A DNA stretch of 64,000 nt from Schoenoplectus triqueter (Eukaryota > Streptophyta > Magnoliopsida > Poales > Cyperaceae): NCBI GenBank assembly GCA_964058805.1, contig CAXKVV010002174.1:33753-97752 (forward strand), given 5' to 3'. Below, piece after piece: positions 23,178-34,044 of this stretch. Position numbers and translations under genes: made by a program. Under the pieces are notes generated by a model. The model was given only the letters and a program-made list of their open reading frames with translations. It made no database searches and was not told the DNA's origin. Numbering within the stretch: the first letter of the stretch is position 1; the number at the start of each line of letters is the position of its first letter.

Positions 23178-26100
23178 TCAATGAAGTGGGAGCAACATAA
23201 GGGTTATCGAAATAAGAGATGCCACGGCACTAATTGCGGCAGAGAAGCCAACAGAGCGGGACAGTGCACTATTATCAGATTCCATTGCTGGGGAAGGTGC
23301 TAATGTGTCTGGATATGGTGTGTGAGCAGTAGGGGCAGGAGCAGGAGCAGGAGCATCTGTACTGTTATTCTGGCTACTGAAGCCTGTCAATATTTACAGT
23401 GTATAAGTAAGAGTACTTTTTACATGTACAAACCTTCTGTTATTTCAAATCAATTATATGAAAACAAAAAAGTAATTCCACATATTCTGAGAACTTACAG
23501 TTGGAGGGCTTCCAACCTAAGACCTGTCTCTCTCTATCAAATACGATTTGTTGACCAACCAGGAAATTCTCTGCATTATAACAAAATAGATAACATTAAA
23601 TGAAAACTAAATGAACGTGAAAAATGGATCGAAGTTTCTTAATTACCTCCGATTATGTTGATACTGGAGCGGATGATGCCCAAGCAATAAGCAAATGGTC
23701 GGTCACTGTTCTGATTTGATTCATGACAGAAAGTATCAATCAGTTATATCATGTGGTTAACATGACCGTATACAGTACTAATCATTTGTGATGTATAAAG
23801 AGATGAATTCTTGTGACATACCCGTTCAAAAAGTAAAACAGAAGGGTAGAATGCCCTAAACGTGCTTCCACCTTTGGTGGTGAAGTAAACAGGAGGTAAT
23901 TTAGGCGTAGTTTGATTGGCACTGAACAGACAGAGAAGAATTGGTTACGCCAAGACATATATCAAGACTTTCCTATAGTCTACTGCGACTTGAACGTTTT
24001 TTTTACAATAACAATAAGAAATTTGACCTGATTTAGTTATAACCAGTGGTGGAAATAAGGAAGGACACTAAACTTACAAAATTCCTCCATATTTTTAGAT
24101 ATCTGATACACATTTTCAAAAGTGCTCGAATTTATTGATTCCATTGAGTAAAGACTGTAAAGTTATTGATTCTATCACATTTTCTTAGGTTAATTACCTT
24201 ATTTCAAAACAGTAATCATAAGGACTGCCTTCTACTTGTATTGATTTTTCTGAAACTTGGGCAGAGAACTAGTAATAGAAACAACAAAATTATTAAAGGT
24301 TAATCAAAATTCTTCAATAGTTAGTAAATATCACTTTTATGAACTGCAAGAATAAAGAGTTACACTGCTGGCAAGCTTCATGTAAACGTTATCAGTAAAT
24401 TTTGAGATTGAAGTGCCCGAGTCGACAATAGCAGTAAAAGATAATTTGCTGGCATTTCTCCCAACTGAAATTCCTGTCAAACTGATATTGTAGAATAGAC
24501 TGGGAAATAACAAGAATGCATTCGCATATGTAAGAAAACAACGTTAGCTTGCTGAAAATTCAAAATCACTGGGAGGGGAGATAACATACTTGGTATTAAT
24601 GTTAAGTTTAGTTTCATTATGACCAAGTCTGCTTCTGTCTCCGAAATTAAGCCGGCCATAACCACTGACCCCAAAGCACATGGAAAAAGAGTTGGATGTT
24701 AACCCACTGTTTGCTATCATGGAAGGAACTGATATATTACTAAGTCCTAAGCCCATTAGACCATTTGGTGGCCCACCGTTCAGTAAATGGCCAGTCTGGA
24801 ACTGTCCACAGCTGACAAATTTCAAATGAGAGAAAATCATTAGTTATACTGAGCATTAGATTTTTCAATGGCAAACTCTCTCCACAAATAATAATTTGAT
24901 TTTCACATAGAACAGAGTCCAATGCCTCACTTCCTACAATTGGCATTTGCCATAGTATGTCAGTCGACACCCAATGTTCTTTTGAATAAAACTTAAAAAA
25001 ATGTTATGGAAATAAGTAAAATAACAAAAACATAAATGCCTGTGGTTATCATCAGCTTAAAAGAAGTCAGCATGAAAGGTAAGGATCATTTTGGATTGTT
25101 AACATACCCAAATACAATAGGGAGCTTGACAATTTCTGAAGTTATATTTTGATTTATCAAGTAAAGAACATCCTGAACTAGTGTCCCAGAGGAGGAGGTG
25201 TTTTGGGCTCCATATTTGATTGTGTAAGTACAATCTGTTGATGTATTGGTGCATTTGGAACTCGAGGTGGTGAAGCATTGATCACTCCCACATGAAATAT
25301 TCTTGCTTGTTGTGGACATATTAGGCTCGTAGTTGCTAAAAGTATTGTTCTGTCAATGTTCAATTAATTAGGACAAATAAGCAATGGTAAACCAAAGAAC
25401 AAAGTTTAATATTACTCCATTAGTATAATTAAATTTGATTAGCATGAAAAGAGCTAAATATAGAAATGAAATGTGTTTCAATGTGTATGGAAAAATAGAT
25501 AATAAAACATACACCATATGAGGGGTCAGAACTAGGAGCGCATTGTTTGCAGTTGCAGGGCACCCAGAAGAGACCACTGCCTGTGTCCAGTGCCACCAAG
25601 AAGGTTTGGTTTGGTGTTCCAAGATCCACAAAAGCATAGTGCAAGCTTTTTTGTTGTTGCGAAAGGGGCATCCAAAAGGAATGAAAAAAAGTGAATTCAT
25701 CAATTATATAAGTGCATTTTCTCAAGTCAGGTTAATTAGGCATTTGGGAAAAAGAATTAATTGAAAGCATACAAAATGAACCAGCTAAATTATTCTTTGA
25801 TTGGTAACTGATGTTCAGGATCAAGAATATGCTCAGTCAACTAATATACTTTGTTCCCAAATAAATAGATGGTACTTTCTTGGTAAGAAAATATAACACT
25901 TATCCGTTTGTAGTTTGTCAAAAAATTAACATTTTTATTTTCAAAACCGAACGAGAAATTTCAAGGACATTGATGATTCTGGTAAGAAATTACACGCCTC
26001 TTCAACCTAAAGAATGTTCTTGAGCAAAGCAACACAGTTAAAAAGAGAACTTAATTAACGCACTTGTCGAGATACTGGAAGGTCTTATTTCCATGGCTGA

Positions 26101-26353
26101 ATGAATAGAGGTCACCTTCAACTGAGAAACAGCTACGGTGTCGGTGGAGGTCGTACTTGAAAAGTCTCTTGTGGTACTCTACCGAACCATGTGGAGCTTC
26201 CTCTGGATTCCAACTAGGCGGTAACCCTCGAGAGTCAGTCCATTCCCGCACCTTGACAGAGAAACGATGGTGAAAGTCCAGACCAAGCTTGTTTCCATAA
26301 CAAGAGGTCAGAGTTGTTAAAAAGAGGACGAGAAAAACAGAGGAGTAGGCCAT
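23178..26353 (-). CDS. GPI-anchored aspartic protease, copy A
   Basis: This is a secreted pepsin-family (A1) endopeptidase of the plant nepenthesin-like type, related to Arabidopsis aspartyl protease family protein 1. Ten exons join in one frame to 511 residues: 26353-26064, 25645-25513, 25349-25108, 24811-24590, 24499-24364, 24268-24198, 23921-23822, 23710-23647, 23570-23499 and 23383-23178. The start MAYSSVFLVLF was chosen because copies B and C align there and it opens a signal peptide ending near SCYG. The first catalytic site is DTGSGLFW and the second is DSGTS. The tail has an Ala-Pro-rich linker (APAPAPAPT) and a terminal hydrophobic segment ending LISITLMLLPLH, which together look like a GPI-anchor signal. 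Gly replaces the usual Asp after DTGS. The frame is undamaged. Confidence 0.88.
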
Positions 26354-26415
26354 TGGGTCGGAAGAGGAAAACAAGAAATCTGATGTGGAGAAATTCATAC
26401 TGCGCAGCACATTCC

Positions 26416-26427
26416 ATTTATTTAAAA
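26416..26427 (-). promoter_or_regulatory. TATA-like box of protease copy A
   Basis: The minus strand reads TTTTAAATAAAT about 65 bases before the ATG. The same word stands at the same distance in copy C. Confidence 0.45.
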
Positions 26428-27328
26428 TGAGATGGATTGGGTCAGAAGGAGAAGAAGAAGAGAAGAGTGGCAGAGTCGACGAGTAACTACCAGAGAGAGA
26501 AAGGAATTGAACTTTGATTTCTTTTTTTTTAAAGGACAAAATGCTAACAGCTTTCATTTCCTTTTAAAAGTGATACAAGACTAATTCACAAGTACGTGAT
26601 GTTAAATAGATTTAACTAATAATTATAAAAACCAAAAGAAGCTGTAATATATAGATATAAAAAAAAACAGCTTCAAAGAAGAAGAAACAAGCTGCAATAT
26701 ATAAAATAATTGAAACTTGAATCAAGGGAATGAATTTGATAGGACAAACGGTTTGTCAGAAATTATCATTTTTACATGTTACTAGTTTGTAAAAATGTTA
26801 ATTTTTAATGCCCTTGAATAATATTTTCGTCCTTTCATGTGATTTAAAGAGAATGATAGTTGTTTTCTCCAGACTGATTTCAATTAAATTATAATTAATT
26901 AGATCCAGAAAATTAAAATCAAAATTGACAACGTTTATTGTGAGAGACGATCTTCAACTTAAAAAACATTGTGAGTAGACCTAAAAATTTTGTCTTGCAA
27001 ACCCAATTCGTTTTCCAATTCAAAAAAAACATCCTCCATTACAATGTTCCGATGTCTTATGCAATTTAAGAGAAATTCACGTTTTTCTTTTCTTTTTCCT
27101 TTTTTTTTTTCTATATTAGTCAATTGATTCAAGACGCGTCCAGCTTCAGAGGATAAAAATATTTCATTGTTCGTTTAACCATAAACAGCATAAGAAATGA
27201 GTTTGTTGGCTATATATTAGTAATTTTAGGAAAAACAATAACGCTAGACTTAAAAACAATTCTAAACACTGCAATTAATAAGTTCAAAATCCTGGATTAG
27301 ATTAATGTATTGTCTAAAGCATCTTTAG

Positions 27329-27614
27329 GGGGTAATTTTTTAAGAGGTCACTCAACTTTGATTCATATTTGATTACTGAATTTTTATTTATGCATTTTTA
27401 ATCATTAAACTTTGATGTTTATACAAATTTGATCACCTTCATTATTTTTTCATCTAATATTAATAGTAGTGATTGCTAAATTTGAATGAAAAAACTAATA
27501 GAATGATCAAATATGGATAAATATCAAATTTTAGTGACTAAAACTGATAAGTGAAAGTTCAGTGATAAAATATAAATAAATATCAAAATTAGATGACCTC
27601 TTAGAAAATTAACC
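27329..27614. mobile_element. MULE-type MITE, 286 bp
   Basis: The element is flanked by CATCTTTAG on both sides (27320-27328 and 27615-27623). Its ends are inverted repeats: GGGTAATTTTTTAAGAGGTCA against, inverted, GGTTAATTTTCTAAGAGGTCA in part. The paralogous position in unit 2 (about 33800) lacks the element and reads straight through from AACATGTCTTTA to AATCCCCC. The nine-base duplication fits the Mutator superfamily. Confidence 0.85.
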
Positions 27615-27855
27615 CATCTTTAGATATAATCCCCCAAAAGACATCCAAACAAGCTCAATAAACAAACAGATAGAAAAAAATCATCACCAGAAATAAAATT
27701 CGGTAAGAACAAAATAGTACATCGCACATTACAACGCAATCAAAATATTACAAGAAACTTCTGATCATCCATAGATGCATCACAAGCCAGCATGCATGAC
27801 GATATATAATAACTTACCAGCACCAGAAGAAAATCTTATTTAGAAAAACCATTAA

Positions 27856-30800
27856 TTAATAAAATGGAAGCCACATAATGGTTATAGAAATAAGAGATGT
27901 CACAACACTTAATACAGCAGAACTACCAACAGGACGGGACCAGGCGCTGTTTCTTCCAGGAGGGGAAGGCGGGGTCACATCGAATTTGCTAGGAGCAGGA
28001 GGAGGAGCATGAGCAGGAGGAGCATGCGCAGGGGCTGGAGCAGGTGTGTTCATAATCTCGCTACCAGAACCTGCCGTTGTTTAATATTGGAAGGAGTTAA
28101 CGGTATTTTTCTGTTACACAAATTTTCGATTATTTCCAGTCAATTGCAAGTAAACAAGAAAGTTATTTCACGTATTCTGAGTACTTACAGTTGTAAGGCT
28201 TCCAACCTAAGACCTTCCTCTCTCTATCGAAGACTATCCGTTGGCCAACAAAGAAGTTCTCTGCATCAAAATGAAGCATGTAAATATATAACCAAAGCTA
28301 ATCAGTTCTTCATAAATTAATCAGAGTTATGTAATTACCTCCGATTATGTTGATGCCATAACGTATGATGGCCAAGCAATAAGCGAGTGGTGCGCCACGT
28401 TCGGTGTATATAACAATAATTCGATGAACCGGCCCAAACGTGCTCCCATCTTTGGTCGTGAAGTAAACTTCAGGCAAAAACAAATCAGCTTGATTCGCAC
28501 TGAACAAACAGAGGAAAATTGGTTAAGCTCATTTTATTCTGAAGCACAGACAATAAAATGAAATTTCCACCATAATTTCTTTATATTTTAAAGTCCATCT
28601 AAATGTATGTGAATAAAAGCTTTCAGATATTTTGTACAATGACAATGGCAAGCTTACTTCTACTGGAATTTAAACATTTCTAGCATCCGAATGAGGAAAT
28701 GGATCTTAGTTGTAACCTCTGGCAGAACTAAGAGACACTTAAAATATTGCTCTGTAATTTTTAGAAGTGCAATCATTAATTGCTTCCAGCAAGAAAATTT
28801 TATTCGTCGGCACCAGTGGTTAATAAATAGAATTATTTTGCAATTCTACCTTCTTTTCTTAATTACCTTATCTCGAAACAGTATTCAAAGGGACTGCCAT
28901 TAACTTGTATTGGCTGTTCTGAAACTTGGGCAGAGAACTAGTAATTAGAGGAACAAAATTATTATAAATAAAGTGAATCCCAAACTTTGAATAAATGGAA
29001 AATGTCACTTCTGATGAACTACAATGCTAAAGAGTTACGCTGGTGCCAAGCATCGTATGAATGTCAGCAGTAAATCCCGAGAATGAAGTGCCAGAATCAA
29101 CAATAGCAGTGAAAGACATTTTGCTGTCATTGCTCCCAACTGCAAATCCCGTCAAACTGATATTGTAGAATGGACTGGAATATACAAGAATCCATTCATA
29201 AATGTAAGAAAACAGAAGTATTTCATTATTTTTACAGAGTTTAGATTATTTCAGGTCAAACACAATTCAGCCAGTACTGTGACACCAAGAGCAATAACTC
29301 TATTGATTAACAAAAAATTATTCATTGCGGCTTTACTTGTAAATGCGCAAGAAACTAATCGCAAGTTACAAAACAAAGGTTTTTAATCTGTTACTGTTAG
29401 TGCACACATAAATATAGAGAAGAGGATGGTAAAATAACATACGAATTGGCATTGATGTTAAGTTTAGTTTCATTTTGGTCAGCACTGCCTTGGTCACCAA
29501 AATTAAGCTGGCCGTAACCATCGGCTCCAAAGCACATGGAAAAGGAGTCGGAGATTAATCCGGCATTTGCTATCAAAGAAGGAACTGATATATTAGTAAT
29601 TCCTAAACCCATTAGGCCATTGGGCGGCTGACCCTTGAGAAAGCCTCCTGTCTGATTCTCTCCGCAGCTGATACATCAAAAGTCTAAAACTGATTAATGA
29701 TTCTGAATATTTTTGTAATGAAAACCTATCTCCATCTAATAAGACTTGGTTACAAAATTATATAGCACCAAACTCCGAAATGTCCTTAAGAAGATTCCAA
29801 AAAAATAATTTGGAAACAATTATAAACATATATATATATATATATATATGAATCAAATTTCACTGATGATTATCCACATACCCAAATACAATAGGGAGCT
29901 TGACAGATTTTGCAGTCATGTCCTGCTTTATCAAATAAAGGATATCCTGAATTAGTGTCCCGGAGGAGGAACCTGATCCATATTTTTTACTGTAAGTACA
30001 ATCTGCAGATTGATTGAAACACTGGGATCGGGAAGTGGTGAAGCATTGGTCGCTACTGCATGAAATCTTCTTGCTTGTTGTCGATTCGCTAGGCTCGTAG
30101 TTTCTAAAAGTAATGTGCTGTGGATGTTTAATTAAGATTTGTTAAGCTTCTGCAACTATTTGAGATTGTAACAAACCAAACAAAATTACATGAAAAGAAG
30201 GTTCGTCATCACACCATTAGTATAAATTATATTTGATTGGCATGAAAAAGAATATATAGTAAGTAGTAAGTAGAAAATCATTAAACAGAAAGTTATTCCA
30301 AACAAGTTTGTTGAAAAAAAAAGTAATCAACATAAATAACATACACCGTATGATGGGTCAGAAGTCGGAGCACATTGTTTGCAATTGCAGGGCACCCAAA
30401 ACAGATCACTGCCTGTGCCGAGTGCCACCAGAAAAGTTTGGTTTGGAGTTCCAAGATCCACAAAAGCATAGTGCAAGCTTTTTTAATTGCAAGATGCATG
30501 GGCATTCAAAAGTAAAGGGGAAAAAAAAGAATTTATCAATTCACCTACTGTGTACAGATGAGATTTCCAAATGTAAAGATCTCAGGTTAATTCAAGCTTT
30601 TAGAAGAAAAAAAAATCAAGTCGGAACATACAAAAGCTACCAGTTGAAAATTGTTCTTAAATCGGTCCATGATGCTTGTTTTGAAGAATATGCTCTGTCA
30701 ACATACACTGTTTACATATAAATAAATGGTGCTTCTCTAGTTAAATAAGGATGTACACTTGTCATTTTTTTAATTTGAAGAAATAACATATTTCTCATTT

Positions 30801-31221
30801 CCAAAACCTAACAAGCAATTTCAAGTACATTGATAAATAATAATTCAGGTAAAACAGATAGTAATCTGTAAAACCTCAAACAATGATCAAAAGCACAAAA
30901 ACAAAGACGATAACTTAATTTCACATACTTGCCGATATACTCCACCGTCTCATTTCCACTGGCAAAAGCATAGAGGTCACCATCAGCTAAGAAACGGCCA
31001 CGGTGTCTGTGGAGGTCATTCTTGACAAGTCTCTGGTAGTACTCTACAGAACCACGTGGCGCTTGCTCTGGATTCCAACTGGGAGGCAACCCTCGAGATT
31101 CAGTCCATTCCCGCACCTTGTCAGAGAAGCGATGGTGGAAATCCAGACCAAGTTTGTTCCCGTAACAAGATGTCAGAGTTACTGATAGGAACAAAAGGAG
31201 AGAAACAGAGGAATAGGCCAT
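27856..31221 (-). CDS. GPI-anchored aspartic protease-like, copy B (first catalytic Asp lost)
   Basis: Nine exons join in one open frame of 513 residues: 31221-30929, 30477-30345, 30117-29882, 29667-29443, 29174-29039, 28937-28867, 28499-28339, 28260-28189 and 28070-27856. It is closest to copy C. The signal peptide (MAYSSVSLLLFLSVTLTSC), the core and the C-terminal GPI-type signal ending ITIMWLPFY are intact. The first active-site motif reads GTGSDLFW because GAC became GGC, so one of the two catalytic aspartates is gone, while the second, DSGTS, remains. The intron between exons 7 and 8 of the other copies is absent and the join stays in frame. An active aspartic protease is therefore unlikely. 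It may be an inactive paralogue with another role or an early pseudogene. All other splice sites are GT-AG. Confidence 0.85.
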
Positions 31222-31284
31222 GGGGTCGGAACAGGAAAACAACAATTCTTATGTGGAGAAATGCAGAGGGCACAGCGCGCCATT

Positions 31285-31296
31285 TATCTAAAATGA
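31285..31296 (-). promoter_or_regulatory. Altered TATA-like box of copy B
   Basis: The minus strand reads TTTTAGATAAAT where copies A and C have a TTTAAATAAAT core, a single A-to-G change at an equivalent distance from the ATG. Confidence 0.4.
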
Positions 31297-31354
31297 AATG
31301 GAAGGGGTCAGAGGGAGAAAGAAAAGCGTTGTAAAGTCGACGAGTGACGACTGA

Positions 31355-31381
31355 GGGGGGGGGGGGGGGGGGGGGGGGGGG
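31355..31381 (+). repeat. 27-base poly-G tract
   Basis: Twenty-seven consecutive G lie about 130 bases upstream of the copy B ATG. The equivalent place upstream of copy C is an ordinary purine-rich stretch (GGGAAAGAAGGGGAGAGGAG). Confidence 0.9.
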
Positions 31382-31399
31382 ACAAATCTAATAGTATCA

Positions 31400-33340
31400 T
31401 CAATTGAACTTCGGTTCATGGGCAGAAATCGGTTTCCCCTGTTTTGTTTTACGTATGAGTGCTTATTAAAAAAAACAGGAAACTTTCAGCATATATGTCC
31501 AGACAAAATTTTATCATAACAGATATTTGTTAAATAGTACTATTTGTTTATTGTTAATTATAATGGGTGTGTTGTAACTGTATCCTATAAAAAAAATTCA
31601 AATTTTTTGTTAATATGTACAAAGTAGATATGAATATATTTAATTTTCAGTATAAACATATATAATAATATAATGAACAACTCGAGTGGACTAAACTTCT
31701 GTGCCCTACATTATAGGAGCATACATAAATTTGTCAAACATGAAAATTAAAAAAAAAATAGTTGGCGGACAAATTTGAAGGATAGAGCATTAACCTAAGC
31801 ATAAGCCGAAATATTATTTATATTTATACATATGAGTATTTATATTTACTTACAAAGATGTTCATATTTAATTATTGAAGTGTTCATATCAGATCATGAA
31901 ATATTAAATCTTACCAAAAATAAAATTATTTTTTAAAATAAAAATTGAAAGAGAAAGAGATATGTTTGGACATAGAATTTTGAGAATTAAAATTTTTTCT
32001 CTAATAAAAATATTTAAATATTAATTAAAATGTGATCTTAATTAATTAAGACTTGTACATTCTTAACTAATATATATTATTAGTTAATTAAGTTAAAAAA
32101 TACTTATCGGAATTTTGCGAGAAAGATGCCTGCGGGAGAATTGACAATTTGACATCATTTTAATTGTTTAAGATTCTTTTATCTGTTAATAACAATTGTT
32201 TAAATGTTTAACTAAAATACATAATTGTAAGTACATATAAATTTATATATAGAATGACTTGTTCCTTTTTAGAAAATCAATAACAATAATAAAGTTTAAT
32301 TTAATAGACATAAAACTATTATTAACTGATGAGGAGCATATACAGAAATTGGACTATGAAATTAATGTACTATTAGAGACGGATCCACGTGGACATAAGA
32401 GCAGCAAGCAGTCGAACAATTCCGATAAGTATTTCTGGGTTATCATATTAAATATTTTTCTAATACAGCTCATATTCGATGACAATGTTCCAGAGAAAAT
32501 AAATAAATAACAGAAAGTTACATAAAGAAATCCTCACAAAAATTATACTCCCAAAACCATCTTTGCTAATAGAGTAATAATACGTATGCGTCTTCTTAAA
32601 ATATAAACATTTTGCATAGATACATTTTGTCCAGGTCATGATACAAAGTCAAAAAAGGAAATAGAAAAATATTCAACATTATATAATATAAGAATGTTTT
32701 CGTGCAATACAGCTAGAATATGTACTTGCATAAACGGGATAAGAATTGCAGATGATCACAATTAATTTAATTTTGTTCTGAAACTGTTAAAGATTTTCAG
32801 AATTGTATCTAACGAAATCGGATGTTGCCAGGATCTGGATACAATTTGTTCTGATATTTCTTTTCTTTTTTTTTAAACTATACACGGCTCAAAAAACAAA
32901 ATAATAATACTTTATTAAAGTGTTATTCGTGTCAGACGAAATATAAGTTTATATCTAACTCTTTTTAACGTTATTTTATATAAGTTTTATGATATTATTT
33001 TTATCGCCATTTTATCAAAACTTAACTATAATTTTGTAATTTTCTTTGAATTCAGAAAAAAAATCAAAATTCAAAACTGAATAAATTTGGATCGCAGAAA
33101 ATATTTGCAATTTAATAATGAAATTATTTTAGTAAGTGCCCACGGGGATGTTGCTCGCTCTCATGCAATTGGATGGTTTCGATTACAAGTTTTAATTGTT
33201 CAGCGGCAATTGATAATAAATCAGTCGCTAATTCTTCACAAATGATGGAGAAGAGTGATACAATTAGTACTGCTAATTTGTATCAGTTGTGAACACGCTT
33301 CGCAACAAATTTTATGTAATAATAATCCGACATATTTGTT
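31400..33340. other. AT-rich intergenic DNA upstream of copy B
   Basis: Non-coding. It is the unit 1 counterpart of 37800-42100, without the three insertions found there. An open stretch at 32259-32510 has no domain and is not preserved in unit 2. Confidence 0.5.
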
Positions 33341-34044
33341 TATTTTTAAATAAAAATTACTAAACAAAAAAAAAGAACAAGAAGAATAATCTATGTTACC
33401 GGATATTTTATATACCGGTCAAGGGTGACACATAAAAAATAAAACTTACCATTTTCAGTGAAGTGAAAAATAAAGCTTTTTTAAGCCAAACAATCTATCT
33501 GACACAACTATGTCCAGCCGAACAAGTACACAATTTAAGAAAAATTTTCCTTTTGCTTGATGCATACATCGAGTTTGTTCCTTTTTTTTCTATATTACTC
33601 ATTTGATTCAGGACACGTCTCTAGCTTCAGAGGATAAAAATATATGATTGTTCGTTTAACCATAAACAGCATAAGAAATGAGTTTATTTGGTATATATTC
33701 TATTTTTTGGAAAAACAAAAACACTAGAATTAAAACAACTAAATACTGCGATTATTAAGATGAAAATCCTAGATTAGATTAAATATATTATATAACATGT
33801 CTTTAAAAATAATCCCCCAAAAAGACATCCAAACAAGCTCAATGATCAAACAGAAAAAAAATCATCACCAGAAACAAAATTCGGTAAGAACAGAATAGTA
33901 CATCCCATATTACAATACAATCAAAAGATTACAAGAAACTTCTGATCATCCATGGATGCATCGATCACAAGCAGCATGCATGACGAAGTATATATAATAA
34001 CTTACCAGCATCACAAGTAATTCCTTATTTAGAAAAACCATTAA

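Larger units (their letters stand above)
27090..33345. repeat. Segmental duplication, unit 1 (holds copy B)
   Basis: From about 27090 (TTTTTTTTCTATATTAGTCA) to about 33345 the order of genic and intergenic words matches 33570-42110. Examples outside the gene are CCATAAACAGCATAAGAAAT, TCAACATTATATAATATAA, GTTGCCAGGATCTGGATACA and TATCAGTTGTGAACACGCTT. Unit 1 contains one insertion absent from unit 2, the MITE at 27329-27614. Confidence 0.85.

Noticed and set aside
26051..26557. Longer start for protease copy A (upstream Met)
   Set aside because: The extra N-terminal residues are not shared by B or C, cross the TATA-like box and would bury the signal peptide.
30308..30721. Plus-strand frame of 137 codons opposite protease copy B
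   Set aside because: It is antisense to exon 2 of the protease. A similar shadow occurs opposite copy C.
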